Part shown: positions 6,364 to 14,578 of the stretch, piece after piece
How positions within the stretch are numbered: position 1 is the stretch's first letter
How the letters are laid out: each line of letters begins with the position of its first letter
NCBI GenBank assembly: GCA_020719045.1
Contig: DYQY01000003.1
Location: 1-62,148, forward strand
Direction of reading: 5' to 3'
Source of the DNA: Candidatus Termititenax sp.
GTDB taxonomy: Bacteria; Margulisbacteria; Riflemargulisbacteria; GWF2-35-9; DYQY01
Length of the DNA: 62,148 bases
Translations under genes and position numbers: made by a program
The notes under the pieces: generated by a model
What the model saw: only the letters and a program-made list of their open reading frames with translations
Told to the model about the DNA's origin: nothing
Databases searched by the model: none

Positions 6364-7176
6364 TTAAAATGCTTTTTCGTAGTACGAAGCGAAGGTTTCA
6401 CAAGGATTAGAGTAAGCATATAAGTGTTGTTTTTCTACTGGTGCTATTAAGTTATACTTTCCGAACTTGCTTTGCTTACTTCTCATAGAATCCATGTCAA
6501 AGTTATGTTTTTGCTCCATAGCTTCTTGCTTTGAAAGCTTTACCTGTTGCATCCCGATGTTATACATATTATTACCATCCAGGAAAGTTTGTTCATAATG
6601 AACAACGTCCCATCCACTCTTAAGTGTAAACTTAAAAAACTCTTCGAATGTCATATTATAAGTGTGCACTGCGTGTCCAACCTCATGCTTAATAACTGGA
6701 ACTATTTGCTCGACATTATCTAAATCAAAAACCAAAATCCTTTGATTGCTTTTATCATATGCACCATAGGCTCTACTATGATGACGCTTAGCAAAAATTG
6801 ATTCTGGCATAGTTTCCATATTCATTTGAATACCTTTATTCTTAACGATAGTTTTTACTCCCTTTAAATGGTCACCTGGTAGATTAGCTAAAACATAATT
6901 AACCATCTTTAGCTCTTCTTCTGAAAATGGTATATCTGAGTTCTGAACTTTTATCTTGAATCTCTCTTCAATCTCCTTAGCTAAAAACTGAAGTGCTTCT
7001 GGAACGTTCCTAAGCTGAATGTTGTAGCCTGAGTTACTTTGTTGAACCTGTGGCGCATTTGGTCTAAAAGAAGGTGTAAATCTGCCTAACCCTGCACCTT
7101 GCAAGTCAGCAGCAGAGAGCCCTTGGGTACCCCAAGAACTTATTGATGGCATATTAGAACCAATACCTAATACCAT
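6364..7176 (-). CDS. HExxH zinc metallopeptidase-like protein
   Basis: The 270-residue product has a zinc-binding motif HEVGH (His164, Glu165, His168) in IVPVIKHEVGHAVHTYNMT. A C-terminal NPCETFASYYEKAF places a glutamate (Glu260 or Glu267) where gluzincins supply the third ligand. The geometry resembles lethal-factor-like and Pro-Pro-endopeptidase domains, but the rest is not recognisable. There is no signal peptide or membrane segment; the N-terminus is Gly/Ser/Pro-rich and looks disordered, as in some effectors exported by non-Sec routes. The start has an AAGGGGAAG ribosome site. It follows the 7201 gene by 24 nt and was probably transcribed with it. Confidence 0.65.
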   Translation of the reverse strand: MVLGIGSNMPSISSWGTQGLSAADLQGAGLGRFTPSFRPNAPQVQQSNSGYNIQLRNVPEALQFLAKEIEERFKIKVQNSDIPFSEEELKMVNYVLANLPGDHLKGVKTIVKNKGIQMNMETMPESIFAKRHHSRAYGAYDKSNQRILVFDLDNVEQIVPVIKHEVGHAVHTYNMTFEEFFKFTLKSGWDVVHYEQTFLDGNNMYNIGMQQVKLSKQEAMEQKHNFDMDSMRSKQSKFGKYNLIAPVEKQHLYAYSNPCETFASYYEKAF

Positions 7177-7200
7177 TTCTTCCCCTTCTTCCCTTTATCC

Positions 7201-7629
7201 TTATTCAAACAACTTATAACTAACCATACTTTCAATCTTAGCAATTGTTTTCATAAAATTCTGTCCTGATACAATATTAATCTTAGATTCAACGCCTGTT
7301 TTTAATTCAAAGAAACCGTTGTTGTCTTTAATTAGTTTAGACTGATCAGCATTCTTATGGTAGACACCATCATTAGAAGGATCTACTGAAAATCCTCTTT
7401 TCGCAAACTCTTCCCAGAAGTTCTTGCAAATTGAATCCTCTTTTAAATTTTCTCTATGATTTACTCTCTCATGAACCATATTTACCACCCCATTTTTCGT
7501 TCTTATATTAATATATCGAACGAAGAATGAATTATTCCCATTTATTTTTAAAATAATATCATAATTATTTTCATTTCTGGAAATATAATGGATCATATCG
7601 TTTTTGTTACATAAATCCTTGCTTTTCAT
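7201..7629 (-). CDS. Hypothetical protein upstream of the metallopeptidase
   Basis: I place the start at 7629, where AGGAAAGGA sits 8 nt before an ATG, giving 142 residues. The open frame extends further to 7776, but that part runs through a repeat hairpin at 7747-7774 and is unlikely to be coding. The protein is polar and mixed alpha/beta, with a central NSFFVRYINIRTKNG strand pair and a C-terminal helical part. No signal peptide, membrane segment or known domain is visible. It shares an operon with the HExxH protein, so a partner, inhibitor or chaperone role is possible but unsupported. Confidence 0.55.
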   Translation of the reverse strand: MKSKDLCNKNDMIHYISRNENNYDIILKINGNNSFFVRYINIRTKNGVVNMVHERVNHRENLKEDSICKNFWEEFAKRGFSVDPSNDGVYHKNADQSKLIKDNNGFFELKTGVESKINIVSGQNFMKTIAKIESMVSYKLFE

Positions 7630-7746
7630 TATAAATTGTCCTTTCCTACAATAGAGCATAGTCCGCCCTTTTAGCGCTACTAATGCATATAACGAGTATT
7701 TTTTCACATTTCTTGTACCCATCTTTTCTGATGTATCCCCTATCCT

Positions 7747-7774
7747 GTTTACTTTTCCTTGATGAAAAGTAAAC
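7747..7774. repeat. Dispersed hairpin repeat, copy A
   Basis: GTTTACTTTT and AAAAGTAAAC form a 10-bp perfect stem around the loop CCTTGATG. The same element, inverted and with loop CATCAAGG, lies at 50078-50103. Both are flanked by a GATTTTTG stretch. Confidence 0.7.
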
Positions 7775-7794
7775 AAAAATCCAGAATATCGTAG

Positions 7795-7800
7795 TATAAT
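7795..7800 (+). promoter_or_regulatory. Leaderless-type -10 box (TATAAT)
   Basis: TATAAT lies 6 nt before the ATG at 7807, with no ribosome binding site. Confidence 0.6.
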
Positions 7801-7806
7801 AAAATC

Positions 7807-8463
7807 ATGGAATACATTTTATTATTTATTATCCTTCCGCTATGGTTTGCGCTACACTTTTTGCTATTTACAAACAGAACCAAGAGTTTCTTACAAAAAA
7901 CACTAGGTGACTGGTTTATAAAACATATTTTCAGATTTGTTTACGCTATATTCACTATTACTCTAATAGTATATTTCATTAAAACCATTAGCTCTGTTGA
8001 AGCAGAATCACTACTAACCCTACAAGACAACTTGAGTAATCTTGTTTTCTTAATAATTGATACTATTAGACTAATCTGTCTATTCCTAATGGTTGAATCA
8101 ATCTGGACCCTTGGAATGACTAATGTTTTAGGCCTTAAACACCTGAGAAACCTCATATCGAAACCTAAATTTTCTTATCATTTAGACTATATTGTTTCTC
8201 CATTTAAGGTTAAAGGCCTATATCTCAGACACCGACAACCTTTTCTGTTCTATATGGTACTTTTTATACTATTAGAAAGAACCGTAACTTGGGCTACGAT
8301 TTACTCTTTTATATTCTTAACTATTTACTATGTATTATTTTCCAAAATGATTGAAACACAACTAGAAGAAATATACAAAGAAGACTACATTAACTACAAA
8401 TCAAAAACTAACCTCTTTTTCCCTATGCTAAAACAATACCAAAATGAGCATACTAAGAAATAG
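7807..8463 (+). CDS. NnrU/isoprenylcysteine methyltransferase-like membrane protein
   Basis: The 218 residues are largely hydrophobic with about five to six membrane segments. The N-terminal LPLWFALHFLLF with a following basic residue and FRFVYAIF resemble NnrU. The C-terminal part (YLRHRQPFLFYMVLF, then a long segment and EEIYKEDYINYK) has the architecture of ICMT/PEMT-type membrane methyltransferases, with RHRQPF in place of the usual RHPxY. The substrate is unknown. The start has TATAAT exactly 6 nt upstream and no Shine-Dalgarno. The gene overlaps the following Memo gene by 20 nt, so the two form an operon. Confidence 0.7.
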   Translation: MEYILLFIILPLWFALHFLLFTNRTKSFLQKTLGDWFIKHIFRFVYAIFTITLIVYFIKTISSVEAESLLTLQDNLSNLVFLIIDTIRLICLFLMVESIWTLGMTNVLGLKHLRNLISKPKFSYHLDYIVSPFKVKGLYLRHRQPFLFYMVLFILLERTVTWATIYSFIFLTIYYVLFSKMIETQLEEIYKEDYINYKSKTNLFFPMLKQYQNEHTKK

Positions 8464-9247
8464 TTTTGCAGGTAGCTTCTATCCGAACAACCCTGTAATT
8501 CTACAAAAACAACTTGATGCCTATTTTTCTAATACAACAAAAACCATACAAAAACCAAAAGCAATAATTGTCCCTCACGCAGGATACACATATTCGGCAC
8601 AAACCGTTGCCTACGGGTACAAACAACTAACAAATGAAACCATCAAAACTATCATTGTTCTTGCCCCTGCACATAGAACCTTCCATCAAAGCTTGGCTAT
8701 CCCAGCAGAAACCATCTTAGAAACTCCTCTTGGTAACCTTGATGTTCACCAAGATATGATTAATATACTGCTTTCATCTGAGTTGTTTGTAAAAGACTCC
8801 AGACCTCACTACCAAGAACACTCACTTGAAGTACAGCTTCCATTTATTAAGCACCTTCTGCCAAGCTGTAATATAATCCCTATAAATGTTGGAATGATTG
8901 ATATAGCTTTGGCAAAAAAAGCCGCCACTGAATTAGCAAATATCACCGACGCTGAAACAGTTATTATTGTAAGCAATGACCTAAGCCACTATCATTCACT
9001 TCAAACTGCTAAGCAAATTGACGAAAATACTATCAACCATATCCTTAAAATGTCTCCAGAAAACTTAATAACTCAGCATCAAAAAAAAGAAATTGAATGT
9101 TGCGGCATTTTCCCTACAACACTTCTTCTCGCAACTTTAAATGAACTCGAAGTTAATAACCATAAAGTATTACACTATGATACTTCAGCCTCTGCTTCTT
9201 TTGACGATAAACAAGTTGTTGGATATGCTAGTATAGCCTTCTATTAA
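8444..9247 (+). CDS. Memo-family protein (AmmeMemoRadiSam system protein B)
   Basis: The 267-residue product matches the Memo/MEMO1 family. It starts with the RNSFAGSFYPNNP motif and has the conserved IVPHAGYTYSAQTVAYGY with its metal-binding His, then HSLEVQLPFIKHL and VSNDLSHYH. Bacterial members often accompany an AMMECR1 protein and a radical-SAM enzyme, but neither is next to it here. The reaction is not established; homologues resemble class III extradiol dioxygenases. It overlaps the membrane gene upstream, and its stop codon overlaps the hisD stop on the other strand, leaving no room for a terminator. Confidence 0.9.
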   Translation: MSILRNSFAGSFYPNNPVILQKQLDAYFSNTTKTIQKPKAIIVPHAGYTYSAQTVAYGYKQLTNETIKTIIVLAPAHRTFHQSLAIPAETILETPLGNLDVHQDMINILLSSELFVKDSRPHYQEHSLEVQLPFIKHLLPSCNIIPINVGMIDIALAKKAATELANITDAETVIIVSNDLSHYHSLQTAKQIDENTINHILKMSPENLITQHQKKEIECCGIFPTTLLLATLNELEVNNHKVLHYDTSASASFDDKQVVGYASIAFY

Positions 9248-10533
9248 ACGTTTCGAATCCTTGCTGCTTTAGCATGTGCTGGAAGTTTTTCAATATCAGC
9301 AAATAATGCTGTGTCTTTACCAATTTGAGAGAAATCATCTTTGGTCATTCTTACCACCGTAGAATACTTCTGGAAATCGATCGCACTTAATGGAGAAGAA
9401 AACTTTGCCGTTCCACCTGTTGGAAGCACGTGGTTAGGGCCCAACATATAGTCTCCTAAAACCTCTGCAGAATAATCACCTACAAAGATAGCCCCAGCTT
9501 GCTTAATGTTTTCTAGTAAATCTTCATTTTTCCTATGAAAAATCTCTAAATGCTCTGAAGCTATTTGATTTGCAATATCAGCCAACTGCTCTACCCCAGC
9601 GCCTTGCATAACCATTATTAGTGAATTATCAGACAATGATCTATCCAAGATATCTTGTCTTGGTAGTTCCTTATACTGCACCGCAATCTGTTCCTTAACC
9701 TTCTTTGCTAAGCTCATAGAGTCAGTAATCAAAATAGCTGAAGCGAGTGTATCATGTTCTGCCTGCGCTAACATATCAGCAGCAATGAACCTCGGATCTG
9801 CACTGTCATCAGCAACAATACAAACATCACTCGGCCCAGCCATTTTATCTATACCAACCACACCAAAAACTTCCTTTTTAGCTAATGTTACATAGATATT
9901 TCCAGGCCCAACTATTTTATCTACCTGCTTAATACTTTTTGTACCATACGCTAACGCACCTACAGCTTGAGCACCACCAACAGAATACACCTCGGTTATA
10001 CCTAACATATACGCTGCTACTAAAACAGAATGCGCCATTTTGCCGTCTTTCCCAGCTGGAGACAAAAGCACTATTTCTTCTACACCAGCAACTTGTGCTG
10101 GAATAACGTTCATTAAAACTGAGGTTGGATATGCAGCTGTTCCGCCTGGCACATATACTCCAACTCTATTAATAGGAGTTACCTTCATACCATAAGAAGA
10201 GTTCTGGTACACCTTCTCTTGCCATGAATTAAGTAAAAAATGTTTATGATAATTACGAATATTTTCTATTGCAACACTTAATAAACTTTTTAGTTGTTCT
10301 GACGCATTATCATAGGCTAACTTTAATTCACTGCTTGAAACAACTATCTCTTTAATATCTTTTGCTGGAAATTCAAATTTATTTACATATCCTAATAAAG
10401 CAACATCGCCATGTTCTCTAATATCTTTTAAAATATTACAAACTACTTCTGCTTCTTTTCTGTCTACATATGCTGTTCTCTTGTGAATTCTTTTTATTTC
10501 TTCGTTGATGTTTTTTTCTACAATACGAATCAT
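9244..10533 (-). CDS. hisD: Histidinol dehydrogenase
   Basis: HisD catalyses the last two steps of histidine synthesis, histidinol to histidine, with NAD and zinc. The 429 residues match the family. Recognisable segments are VGVYVPGGTAAYPTSVLMN, GPGNIYVTLAKKEVFGVVGID, MAGPSDV, the catalytic ASEHLEIF (Glu-His) and GPNHVLPTGG with its zinc-binding His. It starts 2 nt after hisG in a hisZ-hisG-hisD block at the end of the KaiC operon. The other his genes except hisF are outside the window. Confidence 0.97.
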   Translation of the reverse strand: MIRIVEKNINEEIKRIHKRTAYVDRKEAEVVCNILKDIREHGDVALLGYVNKFEFPAKDIKEIVVSSSELKLAYDNASEQLKSLLSVAIENIRNYHKHFLLNSWQEKVYQNSSYGMKVTPINRVGVYVPGGTAAYPTSVLMNVIPAQVAGVEEIVLLSPAGKDGKMAHSVLVAAYMLGITEVYSVGGAQAVGALAYGTKSIKQVDKIVGPGNIYVTLAKKEVFGVVGIDKMAGPSDVCIVADDSADPRFIAADMLAQAEHDTLASAILITDSMSLAKKVKEQIAVQYKELPRQDILDRSLSDNSLIMVMQGAGVEQLADIANQIASEHLEIFHRKNEDLLENIKQAGAIFVGDYSAEVLGDYMLGPNHVLPTGGTAKFSSPLSAIDFQKYSTVVRMTKDDFSQIGKDTALFADIEKLPAHAKAARIRNV

Positions 10534-10535
10534 AA

Positions 10536-11141
10536 CTAACCTATATACTGCTGGACTATCTCGTTTCTCAAGCTATAGAAAACTCTATTAACTAACAGGT
10601 GTGCTGTTGTTTCATAAATTGTCTGTGTTTCAACTAAGCCATTTTCTTTTAAAGTTTTACCAGTTGCTATTAGGTCAACAATATAATCGCTAAGACCTGT
10701 TATTGCAGCAAGCTCAACTGAACCATACAACTTAATAATATCCACCTTCAAGCCTTTTTTATCAAAAAATTCTTTTGTGCTGTTAACAAATTTTGTTGCT
10801 ACCTTATCTCCATTGTTAAATGTTTTATCTTTCTTATTTACATCTGTAGCTACAGATAATCTGCAATAGCCAAAGCCAAGATCTTTTAAAACAATAAGGT
10901 CTGGCTTAGTTTCTCTAACAATATCCATACCACAAACACCCATATCAACAACACCATTCTGCACATATACCGTAACATCTGTAGGTCGAAGGATTAAAAA
11001 TCTAAATTTCATAGACTTATCATGAAATATTAATGCTCTACTTGGAACGTCATCTACCTCTACACCTTGCTTCTTAAAAAAATCTAAGCTTTCATCAAAA
11101 AGATAACCTTTCGGTAATCCTATTGTTATTGGTCTTTCCAT
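10536..11141 (-). CDS. hisG: ATP phosphoribosyltransferase, short form
   Basis: HisG starts histidine biosynthesis by condensing ATP and PRPP. At 201 residues it is the short form, which lacks the C-terminal regulatory domain and needs HisZ. hisZ is immediately upstream, 2 nt away, as expected. Motifs include ITIGLPKGYLFDESLDF at the start, GVCGMDIVRE, and the PRPP-binding region at DYIVDLIATGKTLKENGL. Confidence 0.96.
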   Translation of the reverse strand: MERPITIGLPKGYLFDESLDFFKKQGVEVDDVPSRALIFHDKSMKFRFLILRPTDVTVYVQNGVVDMGVCGMDIVRETKPDLIVLKDLGFGYCRLSVATDVNKKDKTFNNGDKVATKFVNSTKEFFDKKGLKVDIIKLYGSVELAAITGLSDYIVDLIATGKTLKENGLVETQTIYETTAHLLVNRVFYSLRNEIVQQYIG

Positions 11142-11143
11142 TC

Positions 11144-11980
11144 TTACCCCTTAAAATAAGTTATTAACTTCTCAAAACCGATTGCAAAACCTATTGCTGG
11201 AATATCAAAGGAATAATCCTTATATAGCTTATCATATCTACCCCCAGAGCCAACGATATAACCAACACCATCAATCAGTACATTAAAAATAATGCCTGTG
11301 TAGTAAGTTACTTCTTCTGCTAACCCTAAGTTATAAACAACATAATTTAGATTTTCAGGCGCTTGCTTTTTAAAAATATCATCGAATTGCTTTAAGTAAG
11401 AATCTTTTGGCAAAATGCTTGAATCACCAAGTGCTGGCAATTTATCTAACTTATTATATTCTCTACTTACAAGTGCTTCTTTAACTTCTTGTGACTTGTT
11501 ATCACTATTCTCAATATGACCTATCTCTATCTTAAACTCTTTAATACCAGCTGACTTCATAACATCAATTAATAAGCTTACTATCTGAACATCAGCATTA
11601 ATGCTGTCATCACCTAGTAATTCTGCTCCAATCTGCAAAAACTCTTGTTTCCTTAAAATATGCTTCTTACGGAAAACATTTTCTAAATAAAAAAGCTTCT
11701 GCGGAAACCTTAATTCCTGATTCCTAGCTGAAACCAATCTTGCTATTGGGGTAGTCATTTCTGGCCTAAGAACCATAATTGAGCCATCATCACCAATAAA
11801 CTTTATTGATTCTTCTTTAAGATATTTTCCCCATCCCTTTGAAAGCTCTTCATATGGCTCAAAAGTTGGAGTCGTTATTCTGCTGTATTCATTTGACTTA
11901 AAACACTCGATAATTCTTTCAATAACATCATGTCTTTTTGACAACTCATCTGGCAATATTTCATTAACACCTTGTAACAC
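11144..11980 (-). CDS. hisZ: HisZ, regulatory subunit of ATP phosphoribosyltransferase
   Basis: This 278-residue class II aaRS-like protein resembles the HisRS catalytic core (MTTPIARLVSAR, then FYLENVFRKKHILRKQEFLQIGAELLG, and a C-terminal YVVGSGGRYDKL). It lacks the anticodon-binding domain, and its position before short-form HisG identifies it as HisZ, the allosteric partner. The start is GTG at 11980 with GAGGT 7 nt upstream. The gene lies only 18 nt after the kaiC-like gene, so histidine genes here are probably co-transcribed with KaiC-type ATPases. Confidence 0.92.
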   Translation of the reverse strand: MLQGVNEILPDELSKRHDVIERIIECFKSNEYSRITTPTFEPYEELSKGWGKYLKEESIKFIGDDGSIMVLRPEMTTPIARLVSARNQELRFPQKLFYLENVFRKKHILRKQEFLQIGAELLGDDSINADVQIVSLLIDVMKSAGIKEFKIEIGHIENSDNKSQEVKEALVSREYNKLDKLPALGDSSILPKDSYLKQFDDIFKKQAPENLNYVVYNLGLAEEVTYYTGIIFNVLIDGVGYIVGSGGRYDKLYKDYSFDIPAIGFAIGFEKLITYFKG

Positions 11981-11998
11981 TACTTTACCTCACCTTGA

Positions 11999-12685
11999 TT
12001 AATATGGATGATCTCCTGGATAAACAACAATACCCTCTTCGCCAATTCTCATTCTATGAACATCTGTACTATGATTAGTTCCTCTAAGCTTACGAACTTC
12101 AATTCCTCTATATGTATGTCCTAAATGTAACATAATTAAACCCTGAGCAAGAAAGTCTTCAACTCTAAAATGAGTAAGACCGATATCACCAGAAGGCTTT
12201 TCTGTGATAACAATTGTTGTACAGTTTAGTTTTCTTATTTCATGCAAAAGCAAGAAAAGTTCTTTTCTCATTTTGTTGTAATCATTAAATGCCATACCAA
12301 ATGCTGGCAAAGAATCGATAACTAGTCTCTGATACTTATTTTCTTTAATCTGTTTTACAAGAGTTGATAACAAATCAAAAACATTTTCTTCGAAATCTTT
12401 TTTAAGCATTGGAAAATACAAAAACTTGAGCTTTTCCTCATCAACCATTTTCTGAATATTCCATCCAAACCTGCTTGAGTCAGAAATAATATCCTCAATA
12501 GGTTCTTCAAAAGAAACATAAAGGCCCTTCTCTTGGTATTTATAAGCACCATTATATACAAATTGCATTGAAAGAATTGTTTTTCCAGAACCTGCTGAAC
12601 CAGAAAGAAAAAAGTTTCTTCCTTTTGGGAAGCCACCTTCAATTATAGAATCTAAACCACTAATACCTGAGGGGGTTCTATCCAT
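11999..12685 (-). CDS. KaiC-family RecA-like ATPase, single domain (distal copy)
   Basis: The 228-residue single KaiC domain opens DRTPSGISGLDSIIEGGFPKG and has Walker A GSAGSGKT (29-36) and a Walker-B-type strand LVIDSLPAF. The late VRKLRGTNHSTDVHRMRI is the conserved KaiC C-terminal signature. Such ATPases hydrolyse ATP and act as hexameric switches in signalling; only dedicated KaiC with KaiA/B runs a clock, and neither is present. The start overlaps the end of the receiver-KaiC gene by 8 nt, so the three KaiC genes are one translational unit. The downstream target is unknown. Confidence 0.88.
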   Translation of the reverse strand: MDRTPSGISGLDSIIEGGFPKGRNFFLSGSAGSGKTILSMQFVYNGAYKYQEKGLYVSFEEPIEDIISDSSRFGWNIQKMVDEEKLKFLYFPMLKKDFEENVFDLLSTLVKQIKENKYQRLVIDSLPAFGMAFNDYNKMRKELFLLLHEIRKLNCTTIVITEKPSGDIGLTHFRVEDFLAQGLIMLHLGHTYRGIEVRKLRGTNHSTDVHRMRIGEEGIVVYPGDHPY

Positions 12686-13829
12686 TATTACCTATTTTCA
12701 CCCAATCTCTATCAAAATTTATCCACTTCATACTAGCAACCCTTATGTACATTTGTCCATCTTTTTCCTTGGTCTCAATTACACCATCCATTATATACTT
12801 AATATTGTTAAGAACATACTCCGAAACTGTGCCTTCCTCTAAAACAAAAATTGTATTCACCATTCCGAACGCTAATGATGTTCTAGCAAGCTGAGATAAA
12901 AACCTTTGTGCCATTGATAAGTCAAAATTTACTAACAAAGAAGAAATAGAATCAAACATTCTTCTTCCACCTAACTTGCTCTGAATAGACTGCCCAATGC
13001 TAAGCCCTGAATCAGAAATAATCATTGAGAACTGATTTAAGTCTAATATTCCATCTATCCTAAACTTTTCATTCTTCTCAGAAGCCCCAGATGACCAAGA
13101 GTAAGCATCAACTATAGAGAAAAGATCAAGGTCTTCATGCTCCTTCACATCTATTTCTAGGCTTTGTGACAACTTATCTCTAATTAATTTGGGGGAATCA
13201 TCTATTGCAACGAACATGCATCTCTCTTTATTATGCAATCCTTCCAGAATAAACTTTCTACCAAGCGACGACTTACCTGTTCCTAATGGGCCAGTCAGTA
13301 AAATATTAGAACCTTTTGGTAGTCCGCCACCTAATAACTGATCAAGAACTTTAATGCCAGAACTAATCCTCTGTATTTCAGAAGTTTCCTCATCTTTTTT
13401 TACATTACTAACTTCTTTATTTTCCTTAGCTGCAGTAACTTTTGACTCTTGCCTTCTCATAAGCAAAGTTTCAACTCTGGATTTTAACTCATCAAGGTTA
13501 AATGGCTTTGTGATGTAATCATCTGCGCCACCTTCAAACCCAGTAATTTTATTAAACTCATCACCAATTGCAGAAAGGATAATAATTGGAACATCCGCAA
13601 AATCCTTATTCTCCCTAAGTGTTTTGCAAACCTCAAAACCATCTTTCTCTGGCATTACGATATCTGTAATAATCATATCCGGGAATTCTTGGAGCGCCTT
13701 TTCAATAGCTTGCGCACCATTATTTGCTAAAATTGTTTTATATCCAAGGTCATCTAGCATCATGCTAGTTAACATTAAAATATTGGGCTCATCATCTGCT
13801 ATAAGTATTTTAAAACTAGAATCACTCAT
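12678..13829 (-). CDS. Response-regulator receiver fused to KaiC-like ATPase
   Basis: The product has 383 residues. Residues 6-123 form a CheY-like receiver: acidic pair Asp12-Asp13, phospho-acceptor Asp56 in ITDIVMP, and conserved Lys108 in ITKPF. After a charged linker, residues about 153-383 form a KaiC domain with GIKVLDQLLGGGLPKG and Walker A GPLGTGKS (180-187). No helix-turn-helix or other output is present, so phosphorylation should control the ATPase module. No histidine kinase is nearby. It sits between two single-domain KaiC genes and overlaps both, which suggests mixed KaiC assemblies gated by a phosphorelay. Confidence 0.9.
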   Translation of the reverse strand: MSDSSFKILIADDEPNILMLTSMMLDDLGYKTILANNGAQAIEKALQEFPDMIITDIVMPEKDGFEVCKTLRENKDFADVPIIILSAIGDEFNKITGFEGGADDYITKPFNLDELKSRVETLLMRRQESKVTAAKENKEVSNVKKDEETSEIQRISSGIKVLDQLLGGGLPKGSNILLTGPLGTGKSSLGRKFILEGLHNKERCMFVAIDDSPKLIRDKLSQSLEIDVKEHEDLDLFSIVDAYSWSSGASEKNEKFRIDGILDLNQFSMIISDSGLSIGQSIQSKLGGRRMFDSISSLLVNFDLSMAQRFLSQLARTSLAFGMVNTIFVLEEGTVSEYVLNNIKYIMDGVIETKEKDGQMYIRVASMKWINFDRDWVKIGNNG

Positions 13830-14499
13830 TTACCCAAATACCATCCTTGGTCTTTATTTCAAAACTACTCGCCTTAACGCTATACTCCGTAAACATTACC
13901 TTTTGAGGAAGTAGGTATCGTTTTATCTCTTGCCCCTGCTTCTCAAAATACATCTTAATAATATTTGTCTCAATATTACTTTCCTTATCACTATCGTTCT
14001 GGATAAGTATTATCGTTAAATCATTTTCTGACTTCTCTATCATACCATTTAATCCTGAAAAATATATTTTTCTCGTACTATTATTTTCTTTCACAAATTG
14101 AGGAAATGCTGGGTCCATGACAACTCTCTTAATATTATTCTTAGCTATAATCCCACTTATCTCTGTTATTAAGTTAACAAAAATATCACTACTATCGGCG
14201 GTTTCAGATTCACCAAAATAATCCCTAATATCAAGAATAATGAATCTGCCCTGCTCAAAAGCCCAAGCGATATCCCAATCTAGAGAATTAATTATTTCTC
14301 TAATCTGTTTTGGTGTATCTTTAGATGTAATGTAAAGAACTCTCTCGTCAGTAAATAACCCTTCTTTTAGAAACTGCAGGCCAAAAATTGTTTTACCTGT
14401 ACCAGCAGAGCCTTCAAGGATGGTTAGTTGTTTTTTAGGCAAACCACCAAGTAGCTGATTATCCAATTCTTTTATACCAGTAGCAACTTTATTATTCAT
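13822..14499 (-). CDS. KaiC-family RecA-like ATPase, single domain (first gene of operon)
   Basis: The protein has 225 residues from the ATG at 14499, with GIKELDNQLLGGLPKKQ and Walker A GSAGTGKT (30-37). The Walker B strand (RVVMDPAFPQF) carries MDP rather than the usual D-S/D pair, and the C-terminal part is divergent, so activity may differ from the other two copies. The open frame extends to 14556, but TATAAT lies 7 nt before the ATG at 14499, which makes that the natural leaderless start. It is the first gene of a six-gene unit ending in hisD and is divergent from fapA. Confidence 0.85.
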   Translation of the reverse strand: MNNKVATGIKELDNQLLGGLPKKQLTILEGSAGTGKTIFGLQFLKEGLFTDERVLYITSKDTPKQIREIINSLDWDIAWAFEQGRFIILDIRDYFGESETADSSDIFVNLITEISGIIAKNNIKRVVMDPAFPQFVKENNSTRKIYFSGLNGMIEKSENDLTIILIQNDSDKESNIETNIIKMYFEKQGQEIKRYLLPQKVMFTEYSVKASSFEIKTKDGIWVNE

Positions 14500-14506
14500 A
14501 TCTAAA

Positions 14507-14512
14507 ATTATA
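14507..14512 (-). promoter_or_regulatory. Leaderless-type -10 box (TATAAT)
   Basis: On the minus strand TATAAT lies 7 nt before the ATG at 14499, driving the KaiC-his operon. It faces the fapA promoter, so the two share about 80 bp. Confidence 0.55.
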
Positions 14513-14566
14513 GCCCCGACAAACAGCATTTTGAAAGAGATATTTACATTTAACAACGGAATATAC

Positions 14567-14572
14567 CATAAT
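14567..14572 (+). promoter_or_regulatory. Leaderless-type -10 box (CATAAT)
   Basis: CATAAT lies 6 nt before the ATG at 14579, and no ribosome binding site is visible. Confidence 0.4.
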
Positions 14573-14578
14573 TGCCAT

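Noticed and set aside
7630-7776. N-terminal extension of the hypothetical gene at 7201
   Set aside because: The extension reads through a dispersed hairpin repeat. The internal ATG at 7629 has a much better ribosome site.
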